From assembly GCF_030063445.1 (NCBI RefSeq), contig NZ_JASITD010000010.1, positions 1-64,000 on the forward strand: DNA of 64,000 nucleotides. The letters run 5' to 3'. A program made the translations under genes and the position numbers. Positions within the stretch are counted from its first letter, which is position 1. Each line of letters opens with the position of its first letter. A model generated the notes under the pieces. It saw only the letters and a list, made by a program, of their open reading frames with translations. It had not been told where the DNA came from and did not search any database. Positions 1-11,195 of the stretch are shown here, one piece after another. The stretch is from Hymenobacter sp. H14-R3. Its GTDB lineage: Bacteria; Bacteroidota; Bacteroidia; Cytophagales; Hymenobacteraceae.

Positions 1-120
1 TGCGTAGCCGAGCGCAATGCCGCCCAGGCCACCGTCCACTGGCAGTTTACCCTCGAAAAAGCCCGCGTCAAACTCGACCGCCACTATCAGAAAATTAGGG
101 TAGCTAATTCCCCTGACTGA
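1..120 (+). pseudogene. IS630-family transposase, C-terminal end (partial at window edge)
   Basis: Reading frame 1 is open from the window edge to the TGA at 118-120 and encodes about 39 residues. They include ERNAAQATVHWQF and the string KARVKLDRHY, which resemble the C-terminal end of IS630/Tc1-type transposases (typically ...RNA...V.W.FT...AR.KL..LYP). The rest of the gene, including the DDE catalytic residues, lies outside the window, so it is not possible to say whether the element is intact or a remnant. The stop codon is only 3 bp from the end of the convergent zinc-ribbon gene. No terminal inverted repeat could be delimited. The family call rests on a short tail and is moderate. Confidence 0.55.
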
Positions 121-123
121 GCA

Positions 124-2088
124 CTAGTTCGCCAGCAGCCGCTCTACTTCGGAGGCGTAGTAGCCGCCCCGCATGGCTTCGAGCGTGGCCTGGGCTTCGG
201 CCTGCCAGGGCTGGTGGGCGCGCATAAAATTGAGAATATGCAACGCGCCTTGCCGGGGGTACCACTCACCCTGCTCGTTGACAAAGGCTACCAGGGCGGT
301 GCGCAGCCGGTGCAGCAGCGGCGAGGGCAGCGTGGCCAGGGGCGCATTTACCAAGGCCGGGTCCGTTACGTCGCGCACTTCCTGCAAGGGATAGTACAAG
401 CGGTAGCCAGCTTCCAGCGTCTGAAAATCAGCGGGGTTTTCCAGCAAATACACTTGGTCCTCCACAAATTCCTGAAAGGTGGCAAAGTAGGTGCGGGCTG
501 CTGCTTCGGTAAAGGTGAGGGCGGGCCGGTCGGCCTGGTAATCACCTTCATACCAGCCAGTGAGCAGCCTGTTGGCCCAGCCGCGCACCAGCTCCGACTG
601 CGCCACGTTGGTCAGAAAGCCGCGTAGCAGCCGGTGCAGCGGCTGCAACTCGCCTACCTGATGCGTTCGCAACTGCTCCCATACCAGGTTTTCCAGGTTT
701 CGAAACGAGTTGACCGGAGCCATGCCAACCATGGTGGGTACACAGCTTATTGGCAGCGCCCCATCGGCTATGACCGTGTTGAGCGCGGGTATCTGCAGGG
801 GGTCAAACAGGTCGTAGCGCAGCAGCTCGTAGCACACGTCTGGCACCTCGCCGGGCGGCAGGGAGGGCGATGTGAGCACCTTCGTGATGAAGTACGGCAC
901 GGGGTACAGGGTGATGAGGCGCACGGCATCGCCGGGGCGCAAGTCGAGCATCATCAAGTCTTCGACGGGCGCTATCTCGTAGCGGCTGAGCGACTTGCTA
1001 TTCAGCAGCCGCAGTAGCAGCGGGCGCAAGTCGGGCCGCGGTCGCTCCTGCTGGCTGATAGTCCACAGCAGCTTGCTTATTTGCTGAGAATTAAAGCCGG
1101 GTAGCAGGGCCGCCAGGTCGAAGTCGGCCCCCATTTTGGTAAGGGTGAGGGCGGCGGCGAAGCGTCGCAGGGGCACCCGCAGGGCCGCGTGCAGGGCGTC
1201 GGGGGCCTGGCTGGCCAGGGCCGCCGCAAACGCGATGTCGGGGTTGGCACTGCCCAGCGCCTCCGGCAGCACGGGCTGCGGCCCGGGGCGGTTGCAGGCA
1301 TCAAACAAGGCAATGCTGGTGTGTGCTTCTACCCGCGAAGGCCCCTCGCTGGCCGCATACACAGCCGATTTTAGCTGATATTCAGTACTATAGGATATCT
1401 GTTCCATCAGCAGCCGCCAGTGGCAGAGCGTAATACCCGCCTCACCTTGCAGAATCAGGTCGCGGTCGTTCAGGTGGGTGCGGGCAGTCTGAAAATCCGG
1501 CCAAAGCTCAGCCTCGGCAAAGGAGATGTCGGTAGCCAGCAGCAGGCGCAGGCGGGCCAGCGAGGCTAGGCTACGGGCAATAGGCAGCGGCGACTCGTCC
1601 CGGATTTCGAGTAGCCGCTCAGCATCCGAGCCGCCTCCCAGCGGCGGCATGAGCAGCAACTCCATTTCCTCCTCTGGCAGGGGCAGGCGGGGCAGTATCG
1701 CTTCTTCCCAGGCCTGTGCCCAGCCACCGCTTTGCCGCAGAAGGCTTTCGGCCAGCTGCATTCCTTGTACGTGTTGGGCTATCACGTTGCCCTGCGCCTC
1801 ATACAGCCGAGTAAAGTGGGCTATCTGGTCGGGTTCCATGGTGGCCAGCCGCGGCGGAATCACAAACTGGTCGGAGCCAACGTGCTTCAGCCAGCGGGCG
1901 GCGGCATATTGCTCAGCGGGTATTTGCCCGGCCCCGCAGTGGCGGCAGTACTTGCCATCGGGCGTGTACTTTACGCACCAGTAGCAACGGTGCTCGCGGC
2001 GCACCGCGGCGCCGCAATGCACGCACAAGTCGCCAGGCTGCCAATCGGGCGGCTGCACTTGGCCGCAGGTTTCACAAGTAGCACGCAT
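124..2088 (-). CDS. Double zinc-ribbon protein of unknown function (654 aa)
   Basis: The N-terminal 55 residues contain four CxxC knuckles (CETC, CVHC, CYWC, CRHC), the pattern of a double zinc ribbon that would bind two zinc ions. The remaining roughly 600 residues look like an all-helical, leucine/alanine-rich solenoid with no signal peptide or membrane segment, so a cytoplasmic scaffold or nucleic-acid/protein-binding role is possible, but I do not recognise a family for that part. The start at 2088 places the first CxxC directly after Met-Arg-Ala-Thr, so the ribbon is truly N-terminal. A TACCTTTC sequence on the minus strand about 45 bp upstream could be its promoter. It is divergent from the CDF transporter gene and its stop lies 3 bp from an IS630 transposase tail. 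Function unknown. Confidence 0.8.
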   Translation of the reverse strand: MRATCETCGQVQPPDWQPGDLCVHCGAAVRREHRCYWCVKYTPDGKYCRHCGAGQIPAEQYAAARWLKHVGSDQFVIPPRLATMEPDQIAHFTRLYEAQGNVIAQHVQGMQLAESLLRQSGGWAQAWEEAILPRLPLPEEEMELLLMPPLGGGSDAERLLEIRDESPLPIARSLASLARLRLLLATDISFAEAELWPDFQTARTHLNDRDLILQGEAGITLCHWRLLMEQISYSTEYQLKSAVYAASEGPSRVEAHTSIALFDACNRPGPQPVLPEALGSANPDIAFAAALASQAPDALHAALRVPLRRFAAALTLTKMGADFDLAALLPGFNSQQISKLLWTISQQERPRPDLRPLLLRLLNSKSLSRYEIAPVEDLMMLDLRPGDAVRLITLYPVPYFITKVLTSPSLPPGEVPDVCYELLRYDLFDPLQIPALNTVIADGALPISCVPTMVGMAPVNSFRNLENLVWEQLRTHQVGELQPLHRLLRGFLTNVAQSELVRGWANRLLTGWYEGDYQADRPALTFTEAAARTYFATFQEFVEDQVYLLENPADFQTLEAGYRLYYPLQEVRDVTDPALVNAPLATLPSPLLHRLRTALVAFVNEQGEWYPRQGALHILNFMRAHQPWQAEAQATLEAMRGGYYASEVERLLAN

Positions 2089-2290
2089 ACAAACTCAGTA
2101 ATGGGAAGAAAGGGGTGATTCGGTGGGAGATGGAAAGGTAAAGAATTTCGCGAAATCCTTTCGTAAATACTGTAAGGGGTGTGTTTGGGTTAGCTGGCCG
2201 GGTTGGTGGTAAGCCGAGCTGGCCGCCGGGTGGTAGCAATGCGTATCTTGGCAATGGTTGCCGGGCACAGTTGGCGGCCGGTTCACTTAC

Positions 2291-3229
2291 GTGCCCCGCC
2301 CTGTTTTGCCTACCGAAGCCTCCGAATCAAAAACCGCCATTATTGCTGCGCTGGCGGCTAACCTGGCCATTGCCATTATCAAGTTTGTGGCGGCTTGGTT
2401 TACTGGTAGCTCGGCCATGCTCTCCGAAGGAATTCATTCCCTGGTAGATACGGCTAATGAGTGGCTGCTATTGCTGGGGTTGCGGGCCAGCCAGCAGCCG
2501 GCCAGCGAACGGCGGCCCTTCGGCTACGGCCGTGAGCTATATTTCTGGGCCTTTATGGTGGCGGTGTTCATCTTTAGCATCGGCGGCGGGCTGTCGCTGT
2601 ACGAAGGCTACGAGCACCTGCGCCACCCCGCGCCCCTCGGCGACCCCACCTGGAACTACGTGGTGCTGGGCCTGGCCTTCTGCTTCGATGGGCTTTCGTT
2701 TCGGGTGGCGCTGCGCACCTTCAATGGCCAGCGTGGCCGCCAACCGTTTTGGGCCGCCTTCCGCAAAAGCAAAGACCCATCAGTGTTCGTGGTGCTGTTT
2801 GAGGACGCGTCCGACCTGTTGGGGCTGCTCATTGCCTTCCTCGGGGTGTTTCTCAGCCACATGCTCAACATGCCCGCCCTCGATGGTGTGGCCTCGCTGC
2901 TCATTGGTGTGCTACTGCTGCTGGTGGCTGCCTTCCTGCTGCGCGAAACCAAGAGCCTGCTCCTCGGCGAGCCCGCCGAGGCTGCCTTGCTGGCTCATAT
3001 CACCGAGCTGGCCAACGCCGAAAAGGATATTGTGCGTACCAGCCCGCCGCTCTCGTCCTACCTCAGCCCGCACGAGATACTTGTGGTGCTGCCCATTGAG
3101 TTTACGCCCACGCTGCCGGCTGCCAAGCTCACCGAAACAGTTAATCGCCTGCTGGTAGCCATCAAATCGACTTATCCCGAGGTGCAGCATGTGTTCGTGC
3201 AGCCCATCTCCGATGCTACTGCCGATTAG
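2291..3229 (+). CDS. Cation diffusion facilitator (CDF) family metal exporter
   Basis: A roughly 312-residue membrane protein of the CDF family, which exports divalent metals (Zn, Fe, Mn or Co) from the cytoplasm in exchange for protons. The second helix carries the metal-site pattern H49-S-L-V-D53-x-x-N56, and a later helix has E171-D-A-S-D175 in the place of the second half of the site. The HxxxD/N pattern and the GYGRE...WAF segment resemble the ZnT9/SLC30A9-like branch more than classical ZitB. The C-terminal roughly 90 residues form the usual cytosolic domain. The frame is open back to a TTG at 2258. I prefer GTG 2291 because homologues begin just before the KTAIIAALAANL helix; TTG 2306 is also possible. 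Substrate cannot be assigned. Confidence 0.88.
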   Translation: MPRPVLPTEASESKTAIIAALAANLAIAIIKFVAAWFTGSSAMLSEGIHSLVDTANEWLLLLGLRASQQPASERRPFGYGRELYFWAFMVAVFIFSIGGGLSLYEGYEHLRHPAPLGDPTWNYVVLGLAFCFDGLSFRVALRTFNGQRGRQPFWAAFRKSKDPSVFVVLFEDASDLLGLLIAFLGVFLSHMLNMPALDGVASLLIGVLLLLVAAFLLRETKSLLLGEPAEAALLAHITELANAEKDIVRTSPPLSSYLSPHEILVVLPIEFTPTLPAAKLTETVNRLLVAIKSTYPEVQHVFVQPISDATAD

Positions 3230-3296
3230 TGCAGCCTTGCGTTGGCTCCAGGCTCGAAATCCTTTGTGAAATACGCTGGTTTTCAAGGCTTTGCTA

Positions 3297-3344
3297 TTAC
3301 TAGGTAGCCCCGCCGGGTACGACCCCGCTGGGGCTACCTAGTAA
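3297..3344. terminator. Convergent-junction hairpin
   Basis: The arms TTACTAGGTAGCCCC (3297-3311) and its exact complement (3330-3344) form a perfect 15-bp inverted repeat, extendable inwards. It lies between the ends of the CDF gene and the convergent 256-aa gene and probably terminates transcription from both sides. Confidence 0.75.
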
Positions 3345-3418
3345 TCCAAATTTTGTAGATAACGTATTGATAATAAATATGTTACGGCTAGAAAGCCGAC
3401 CAGTTTCGTGCTTTACCT

Positions 3419-4189
3419 TCAGGCTGGCCTGATGTTCAGCAGTATTTCGTAAGCCTCACTAAGGTCCTCTGCATCTTTTTCGCTTAGCTGCGGCCCTTGC
3501 AGCAACCAGCTTTCCAGGCGCTGGATGAAGGTGCTGTGTACGGTAATATTCTGTAACCAACTGGCTACTAACTTACTAACTACTGGGGTAGCAAAAGGAC
3601 TGGTGAACTGCGCCGACCCATCGGGCTCCGGCTCAACCCAATAAATCAGTAAATCTTTCAGGTGAAGCAGGCTTGCCGGGTTATCACTAGTCGCCCAAGC
3701 GTTTAGTAGTGGGGCCAAGTCAAAGTGCGCAATTCCGAACATAACCAGGACGCTCTCCAGCGAATCGCCGCCCGGCAGCGGATATTGCATCAGGCTCTGC
3801 CGAAAGTAAGCCAGCGCAAATGCCGCCAGCAGCTCCAATTCGGGTTTCAGCTTGGGCCCGGCCCACGCCGCAGGCTGGTCGAGGTCGAGCCGCAAAAAGG
3901 TAGTTTCAACGGCGAAGGCGGGAAAGTCATAGTCGCTTACCAACTCCAGAATTCGCGGTAGAAAATGCTTCATCTCCAATAACTCCCGCGGCGTGTGGCG
4001 GCGCGCCGACTCGTAGTAAGCCCGAAAAAAAAGATTGCTCGAAATACTACGCAATGGAGTAGAAACCAGCTCCTGCTCCTCCGCATCGGTTATGCAGCAA
4101 GCCTTGCACACATCCAGCGTGCTGCCAATGGTATACGGCGCAAATAGGGCATAAGCCTTACTGACAATAGCTTGCAAGCCAGTATTCAT
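3419..4189 (-). CDS. Uncharacterised protein (256 aa)
   Basis: I do not recognise a family. The protein appears soluble and largely helical, with no signal peptide or membrane segment. It has a small cysteine cluster near the N-terminus (CKACC around residue 30) followed by a charged region, and many leucine-rich helices. Base composition is visibly more AT-rich than the neighbours, which may indicate a more recent arrival. Upstream on the minus strand lies the sdh terminator, so it is probably transcribed on its own. It ends facing the CDF gene across a perfect hairpin. Confidence 0.7.
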   Translation of the reverse strand: MNTGLQAIVSKAYALFAPYTIGSTLDVCKACCITDAEEQELVSTPLRSISSNLFFRAYYESARRHTPRELLEMKHFLPRILELVSDYDFPAFAVETTFLRLDLDQPAAWAGPKLKPELELLAAFALAYFRQSLMQYPLPGGDSLESVLVMFGIAHFDLAPLLNAWATSDNPASLLHLKDLLIYWVEPEPDGSAQFTSPFATPVVSKLVASWLQNITVHSTFIQRLESWLLQGPQLSEKDAEDLSEAYEILLNIRPA

Positions 4190-4221
4190 AGTAAAAATTA
4201 ATTGGGGTATAGCTTACTTGC

Positions 4222-4259
4222 AAAAGAAAAAGGCGCGGCAGAATTTCTGCCGCGCCTTT
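4222..4259 (-). terminator. Rho-independent terminator of the sdh operon
   Basis: A 14-bp perfect stem (4229-4242 with 4246-4259, GC-rich core GGCGCGGCAGA) is followed on the minus strand by TTTTTCTTTT. It lies just downstream of the sdhB stop. Confidence 0.85.
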
Positions 4260-4283
4260 CACGCTGGTACTAATTACCAAGGC

Positions 4284-5069
4284 CTACGCCATATTATTTG
4301 AGACTACTTTAGCGGTCAGGAACTCGCGGTTCAGAATGGCAATGTTCTCCAGCGAAATGCCCACCGGGCATTCGGCTGCGCACGAGCCAATGTTAGAGCA
4401 AGCCCCAAAGCCTTCGATATCCATTCGGGCTACCATGTTTTCCACGCGGGTTTGCGCTTCTACCTGGCCCTGTGGCAGCAACGCCAGCTGCGATACCTTC
4501 GCCGACACGAACAACATGGCCGAGGCGTTTTTGCAAGCCGCCACGCATGCGCCGCAGCCAATGCAGGTAGCCGCCTCAAATGCACGGTCAGAAATGTCTT
4601 TCGGAATCGGAATCTCGTTGCCGTCGGGGGTGCCGCCGGTGTTCACGCTCACGTAGCCGCCCGCCTGAATGATGCGGTCGAACGCCGACCGGTCCACGCT
4701 CAAGTCTTTGTTAACCGGGAATGCGTTGGCACGCCAGGGCTCGATGGTGATAGTCTCCCCATCCGAAAACTTACGCATGTGCAGCTGGCACGTGGTAGTG
4801 CCCTTCTCGGGGCCGTGCGACCGACCGTTAATGAAGAGCGCGCACGAACCACAAATGCCTTCGCGGCAGTCGTGGTCGAAAGCTACTGGGTCCTGGCCTT
4901 TGTGCAGCAAGTCCTCATTAAGCACGTCGAGCATTTCTAGAAACGACATATCGGGCGATATCTCGTTCACTTTATACTCCACAATCTGGCCTGATGCCTG
5001 GTGGTTGGGCTGCCGCCACACGCGCAGCGTCAGGTTCATGGGTTTCGCGTTGGGGTTAGAACCGGCCAT
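4284..5069 (-). CDS. sdhB: Succinate dehydrogenase/fumarate reductase iron-sulfur subunit
   Basis: This is the electron-transfer subunit of respiratory complex II, carrying electrons from the flavin of SdhA to membrane quinone. All cluster ligands are visible: C68, C73, C76 and C94 for the 2Fe-2S cluster (CREGICGSC); C169, C172, C175 and C179 start the 4Fe-4S/3Fe-4S ferredoxin domain ([11 protein letters not shown]); C224, C230 and C234 ([12 protein letters not shown]) complete it. Length 261 aa is normal for the Bacteroidota type. It is the third gene of sdhCAB and is followed by a strong terminator. It is separated from sdhA by about 109 bp containing a repeat-derived hairpin, unusual for an operon whose products are needed in equal amounts. 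Confidence 0.97.
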   Translation of the reverse strand: MAGSNPNAKPMNLTLRVWRQPNHQASGQIVEYKVNEISPDMSFLEMLDVLNEDLLHKGQDPVAFDHDCREGICGSCALFINGRSHGPEKGTTTCQLHMRKFSDGETITIEPWRANAFPVNKDLSVDRSAFDRIIQAGGYVSVNTGGTPDGNEIPIPKDISDRAFEAATCIGCGACVAACKNASAMLFVSAKVSQLALLPQGQVEAQTRVENMVARMDIEGFGACSNIGSCAAECPVGISLENIAILNREFLTAKVVSNNMA

Positions 5070-5076
5070 TTGTTTT

Positions 5077-5171
5077 AAGCTGTTAGCTTTAAGCTGTTAG
5101 CTGTCAGTCTTCCCTTTGCTGTTAGCGTGTTAGCGCAAGGCTAACAGCTAACAGCTAAAGGCTAACAGCTT
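5077..5171. repeat. GCTGTTAGC repeat hairpin inside the sdh operon
   Basis: The gap between sdhA and sdhB is filled by copies of GCTGTTAGC on the left and GCTAACAGC on the right, so the two halves fold into an imperfect hairpin (AAGCTGTTAGC at 5077 pairs with GCTAACAGCTT ending at 5171). The same motif recurs at 21508-21525, and related sequence is found near 42968, 45176 and 62268. Confidence 0.75.
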
Positions 5172-5178
5172 AATAAAA

Positions 5179-7113
<1,935 letters not shown>

Positions 7114-7215
7114 TCTATTGGGTAGTTAGGTTAGTTGAGTGGGGTAGGGGCTAAAGTGGGAAGCAGGTGTTGGAGTGCCAGTGCTACCCAACCTCATAAC
7201 CACTAAACAACTGAC

Positions 7216-7953
7216 TTAGTTGAAGGCCACCAGCAAGTGTTGCAATACGGCTGGGGCGCTGGTGATAATTGCGCCCTCGTCGTTGGTGAAAAAGTAGAAG
7301 TACAGCGGCATCGAAGCAAAGCTCGCCGACACCAACACGGCAAACGCGTAGCCGAAATTGGTAATCAGGGGCATGTATTTACGGTGATTCAGGCCCAGCG
7401 TCTGGAAGCCCGAGCGGAAGCCGTGCCACAGGTGGTAGCCCAGGCTGGCCTGCGCGGCTACATACAGGGCTACGTACCACCACTGGTGAAACGAGGACAC
7501 TACCAGCCGGTACAGGTCATCATTCTTGTTGATGTCCGGGTCGAGGGTGCCAAAGCGGGCACGCCAGAAGAAATTGTACAAATGCACGATGAGAAACACC
7601 AGGATGATGGAACCCAGGATGCCCATGTTGCGCGAGGTCCACTCCGAGTTTTTCTTAGCCTCCCACTGGTCATAGCCGTGCGAACGGGCGCTTTTGTTGC
7701 GCATCGTCAGCATCAGGGCCTCGTAAATGTGAAAGCCAAACCCCAGCACCAGTCCCCACTCAATGGTGCGGATAACGGGGTTGTGCCCCATGAAATGCGA
7801 GTAAACGTTGAAGGCCAGGCCATCATCGTTCTTGAAAAGCTGGAAGTTGCCAATCAGATGCACTACCAGGAACGTGCAGAGAAACAGACCCGTAAGGGAC
7901 ATAATAATCTTGCGCCCGATGCTGCTGGTAAAGGTTTTTGTAACCCAGTTCAT
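7216..7953 (-). CDS. sdhC: Succinate dehydrogenase cytochrome b subunit
   Basis: The membrane anchor of complex II, binding heme b and the quinone site. It has about five hydrophobic helices. Histidines at 32 (LVVHLIGN), 53 and 75 (GFGFHIYEA), plus later ones in the third and fourth helices, are the candidates for heme ligands. At 245 residues it is the fused single-anchor type, which explains why no sdhD is present. It is the first gene of the operon; a TACCTTTG element 38 bp upstream of the start codon is the probable promoter. Confidence 0.94.
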   Translation of the reverse strand: MNWVTKTFTSSIGRKIIMSLTGLFLCTFLVVHLIGNFQLFKNDDGLAFNVYSHFMGHNPVIRTIEWGLVLGFGFHIYEALMLTMRNKSARSHGYDQWEAKKNSEWTSRNMGILGSIILVFLIVHLYNFFWRARFGTLDPDINKNDDLYRLVVSSFHQWWYVALYVAAQASLGYHLWHGFRSGFQTLGLNHRKYMPLITNFGYAFAVLVSASFASMPLYFYFFTNDEGAIITSAPAVLQHLLVAFN

Positions 7954-7990
7954 ATAATTTTCAGTCGAAAAAAAGACCGTTTGTACCGCC

Positions 7991-7998
7991 CAAAGGTA
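7991..7998 (-). promoter_or_regulatory. -7 element of the sdhCAB promoter
   Basis: TACCTTTG on the minus strand matches the Bacteroidota sigma-ABfr consensus TAnnTTTG. Transcription would begin about 30 nt ahead of sdhC. Confidence 0.7.
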
Positions 7999-8237
7999 GG
8001 GCCCGCAAGGGCCTTAGCCCAAGGCACGGGCGTAACATTGGCGTTATTTAGAATGGTTAAACCCAGTGCCTAACCTAGCAGTCGTACAGCATGAATCAAA
8101 CTAGCCAGAATACCGTTAGCCGATTCGCAGCGTACTTTAGGACAACCAACCGGCTCGGAAAAAGGTTGGCAAGAAGTAGGCTTTGGGCGAAGTCCGATTT
8201 TTGCGGTTGAAAACTGTCTTTACAACACCGGTAGATT

Positions 8238-11078
8238 ATGCGAGTTCTTTTATCCTTTGGGAAGAATGGGGGGCGTAGCGCTTGGCTGTTGGCCACGCTG
8301 TTGCTGGTAGCGATGGGGTGGCTGCGGCCCCAGGCGGCGCAGGCGTCGCATATCCGGGCGGGTGACATTCAGGCCAAGGTGGACACCATCAATGGCAATC
8401 CCAACCGGATATTCTTCAAGCTCACGCTGTACCGGGACATTGCGGGTGTTGACCAGCCGACTGTTACGATGTATTTTGGGGATGGTACCCGGCTCGATGG
8501 TATTCCAAAGGCTTCTACGCTGCGAGTTGGGACAACCGATATTTTTACCTACTACTGCGAGCATACTTACCCAGGTACATTTAAATATACGGTAAGCTTT
8601 GTGGGCGAAAACCGAAATAGGGATGTCATTAACATGTTCAATTCGGACCAGCAGACTTTCTACATAAGCACGGTTATCAATGTAACGCCTCTTTATGGCC
8701 GCAACCATTCGCCTGTGCTACGAGCCCCGGCCATTGACCAAGGCGCGGTGGGACAGGTTTTCTTGCATAACCCAGCTGGCTATGATGCCGATGGTGACTC
8801 GCTAGCCTATCATCTTATTGATTGCCAGCAGGTAAATGGGGGTACGCCTGCCTCCAATGCTACCAACCGGCCAATTCCGGTACTCTGCACCAACTATGTG
8901 AAGCCTGATAATCAGGCAATTGCTTCGGGCGCTAAGCAAGTACCATTCTCAGGCATCCCCGCTGGTATTCCGGCTAATAATGCCATTATCGTGCAGGATG
9001 TGAATACCGGGCAGATAACTTGGAACGCCCCCGCGCGTGCCGGCATCTATAACATTGCTTTTCAAGTAGATGAGATTCGACGCACGGTCAATGGCTTCAC
9101 CACGATTGGCTCAGTTATCCGGGATATGCAGATTATTATTCAAGCGACTAATAACCTGCCCCCCACGCTCATTGTACCGCCCGACTTGTGCGTAATAGCG
9201 GGCCAAAACGTGACGCTGAATGTGTCGGCCAGCGATGGTGTGGGCCCCAATGCCCCGCCTACCAATGTAATCCTGACGGCCTTCAGTGGTATTTTGCCGC
9301 CCGCCACCTTCCGGCAGACTTCGACGGGCACGTCCGTAACGGGTACGTTCAGCTGGAACACTGATTGTAGCAACGTGGCCAACCAGCCCTACGTGGTGGT
9401 TTTTCGGGCCCAGGACACGCCGCCCAACGCCGCCACGGCCCCGCTGGTTGATATTAAACCGGTGCGGATTACTGTGGTGGGGCCGCCGCCCCAGAACCTA
9501 CGGGTAGTGCAAACGGCCGCCGGCGGCATCACCGACGTGGTTTCCTGGGATAGGTACACCTGCCAGAATGCCAGCCAGATACTGATTTACCGTAAGGAGA
9601 ATCCCTCCGGCTTCAACCCTGGGCCGTGCGAAACTGGTATTCCGCCTTCGGCAGGCTACACGCAGGTGGGTTCGGTGCCGGTCACGGCCACCACCTTTGC
9701 CGATAACCAGGGCCTAGTGCGGGGCAAAACGTATTGCTACCGCATCTACGCCACGTTCCCGCTGCCTTCGGGTGGGGCCAGCATTGCCTCGGCCGAGACG
9801 TGCGTAACGTCGAGCGGCCGCTCGGCCATGCTCACCAACGTGGACGTGGATGCCACCAACCCCATTACCGGGCAAATAACCGTGAAGTGGACGCAGCCCC
9901 GCACCAGCTTGGGCGCGTTTATATCGCCGAGCTACCGCCTGAGTCGCAGCGTGGGCACGGGCACCCCGGCACTGGTGGCCACCATCACTAACATCGCCGA
10001 TACGGTTTATGTCGACCGTGGCCTGAACACCACGGATAACCAGTACACTTACGCGCTGATATTCATCAACACGCCCACGGCCGGCGCGGCCCCGGTAGAG
10101 GAGCCCGCGCCCACGGCTACCAGCGTGCGCACCAGCCTCGTGCCCGATGGTATCAACAAAACCATCACCGTGAACTGGGCCTACAATGTGCCCTGGACCA
10201 ACAGCACGCAGCCCAGCCGCATCTACCGCCAGGACCCCGGCACCACCACCTACAACCAGGTAGCCACTGTGACGCCGGGCGCGACCAGTGGCACCTACGT
10301 CGACCGCAACCTGGTGGCCGGGCAGCAGTACTGCTACTACGTGCAAACCAACGGGCAATACCCCGGCTTCCTGAATTCGGCCAACCAGCCCATTCTCACG
10401 AACCTGCTTAACAAGAGCCAGCAAATCTGCACTATGCTGCTCGACGTGCCTTGCACGCCGGTGCTGAGCCTACAAGTGACGAACTGCGACAGCTTGGCCA
10501 ACCTGCCCGACTACCTGCCGGTGAATCAGGCCTACCAGAACCGCCTGCGCTGGACTACGGGCACACTGCCCGCCGGCTGCGCTACCAATGCCGTGCGTTA
10601 CCGCGTGTTCCGCGCCGATACGGAGGGCGGTACCTACGTGCTCATCGACTCGACCACCGCGCTCACCTACCTCGACCGCAACCAGCCCCGGCCCACGTAT
10701 TGCTACAAGGTGCAGGCTGTGGCCGCCAACGGCCAGCGTAGCGGCCTCAGCAACTCGGCTTGCCAAGCCGACTGCGTGTTCTTCATCCTGCCCAACGTCT
10801 TCACGCCCAATGGTGATAACATAAACGACGTGTTCCGGCCCAAGGTGTCGAGTCCGGTAACGCGCACCCACATCCAGATTTTCAACCGCTGGGGCCGCAA
10901 GGTTTACGAGGGCAGCGCCGACCCCTACATCAATTGGACGGGTGGCGGCGCGGCGGGTGAAAGCGCCACCAGCGGCCTCACCGCGGGCGGCATCTACTAC
11001 TACCTGGCCGAGGTGGAATTTGCCGATGCCGCTCAGACCAAGCGCACCTTCAAGGGTTGGGTAGAGCTGATTCGTTAA
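8238..11078 (+). CDS. Gliding-motility-associated (T9SS type B) surface protein with fibronectin-like repeats
   Basis: A 946-residue secreted protein. Residues 1-36 form a signal peptide ending ...AAQA. The mature protein opens with SHIRAGDIQAKV, a beginning shared by a group of Cytophagales surface proteins. The middle contains Ig/cadherin-like and repeated fibronectin type III-like modules (three or more YRIY/YRLSR-type strands between about 420 and 830). The last roughly 95 residues are the gliding-motility C-terminal domain (LPNVFTPNGDNINDVF ... FNRWGRKVYE ... GGIYYYLAEV ... KGWVELIR), which acts as the type IX secretion signal. It is therefore predicted to be exported across the outer membrane and to remain at the surface. 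Ligand unknown. A strong terminator follows. Confidence 0.9.
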   Translation: MRVLLSFGKNGGRSAWLLATLLLVAMGWLRPQAAQASHIRAGDIQAKVDTINGNPNRIFFKLTLYRDIAGVDQPTVTMYFGDGTRLDGIPKASTLRVGTTDIFTYYCEHTYPGTFKYTVSFVGENRNRDVINMFNSDQQTFYISTVINVTPLYGRNHSPVLRAPAIDQGAVGQVFLHNPAGYDADGDSLAYHLIDCQQVNGGTPASNATNRPIPVLCTNYVKPDNQAIASGAKQVPFSGIPAGIPANNAIIVQDVNTGQITWNAPARAGIYNIAFQVDEIRRTVNGFTTIGSVIRDMQIIIQATNNLPPTLIVPPDLCVIAGQNVTLNVSASDGVGPNAPPTNVILTAFSGILPPATFRQTSTGTSVTGTFSWNTDCSNVANQPYVVVFRAQDTPPNAATAPLVDIKPVRITVVGPPPQNLRVVQTAAGGITDVVSWDRYTCQNASQILIYRKENPSGFNPGPCETGIPPSAGYTQVGSVPVTATTFADNQGLVRGKTYCYRIYATFPLPSGGASIASAETCVTSSGRSAMLTNVDVDATNPITGQITVKWTQPRTSLGAFISPSYRLSRSVGTGTPALVATITNIADTVYVDRGLNTTDNQYTYALIFINTPTAGAAPVEEPAPTATSVRTSLVPDGINKTITVNWAYNVPWTNSTQPSRIYRQDPGTTTYNQVATVTPGATSGTYVDRNLVAGQQYCYYVQTNGQYPGFLNSANQPILTNLLNKSQQICTMLLDVPCTPVLSLQVTNCDSLANLPDYLPVNQAYQNRLRWTTGTLPAGCATNAVRYRVFRADTEGGTYVLIDSTTALTYLDRNQPRPTYCYKVQAVAANGQRSGLSNSACQADCVFFILPNVFTPNGDNINDVFRPKVSSPVTRTHIQIFNRWGRKVYEGSADPYINWTGGGAAGESATSGLTAGGIYYYLAEVEFADAAQTKRTFKGWVELIR

Positions 11079-11103
11079 TCGCTTGCCATTGTGCTCACCG
11101 AGA

Positions 11104-11131
11104 AAGCCGCCCCCACCGGGGCGGCTTTTTT
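11104..11131 (+). terminator. Rho-independent terminator
   Basis: A perfect 10-bp stem (AAGCCGCCCC / GGGGCGGCTT) with a 4-nt loop is followed by a run of T, just after the gliding-associated protein gene. Confidence 0.9.
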
Positions 11132-11195
11132 GGCTTTATTTTGCCGGGCCCGCCGGTAGCGCGGGTGGTTTTTCAGGCCCTAATCCCTTGTTATT

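Noticed and set aside
5080-5170. Riboswitch or attenuator
   Set aside because: The structure is built entirely of a simple repeat that recurs elsewhere and has no known riboswitch core.
8096-8368. 90-codon minus-strand frame in front of the gliding-associated gene
   Set aside because: Overlaps the signal peptide region of the plus-strand gene, and the composition is not protein-like.
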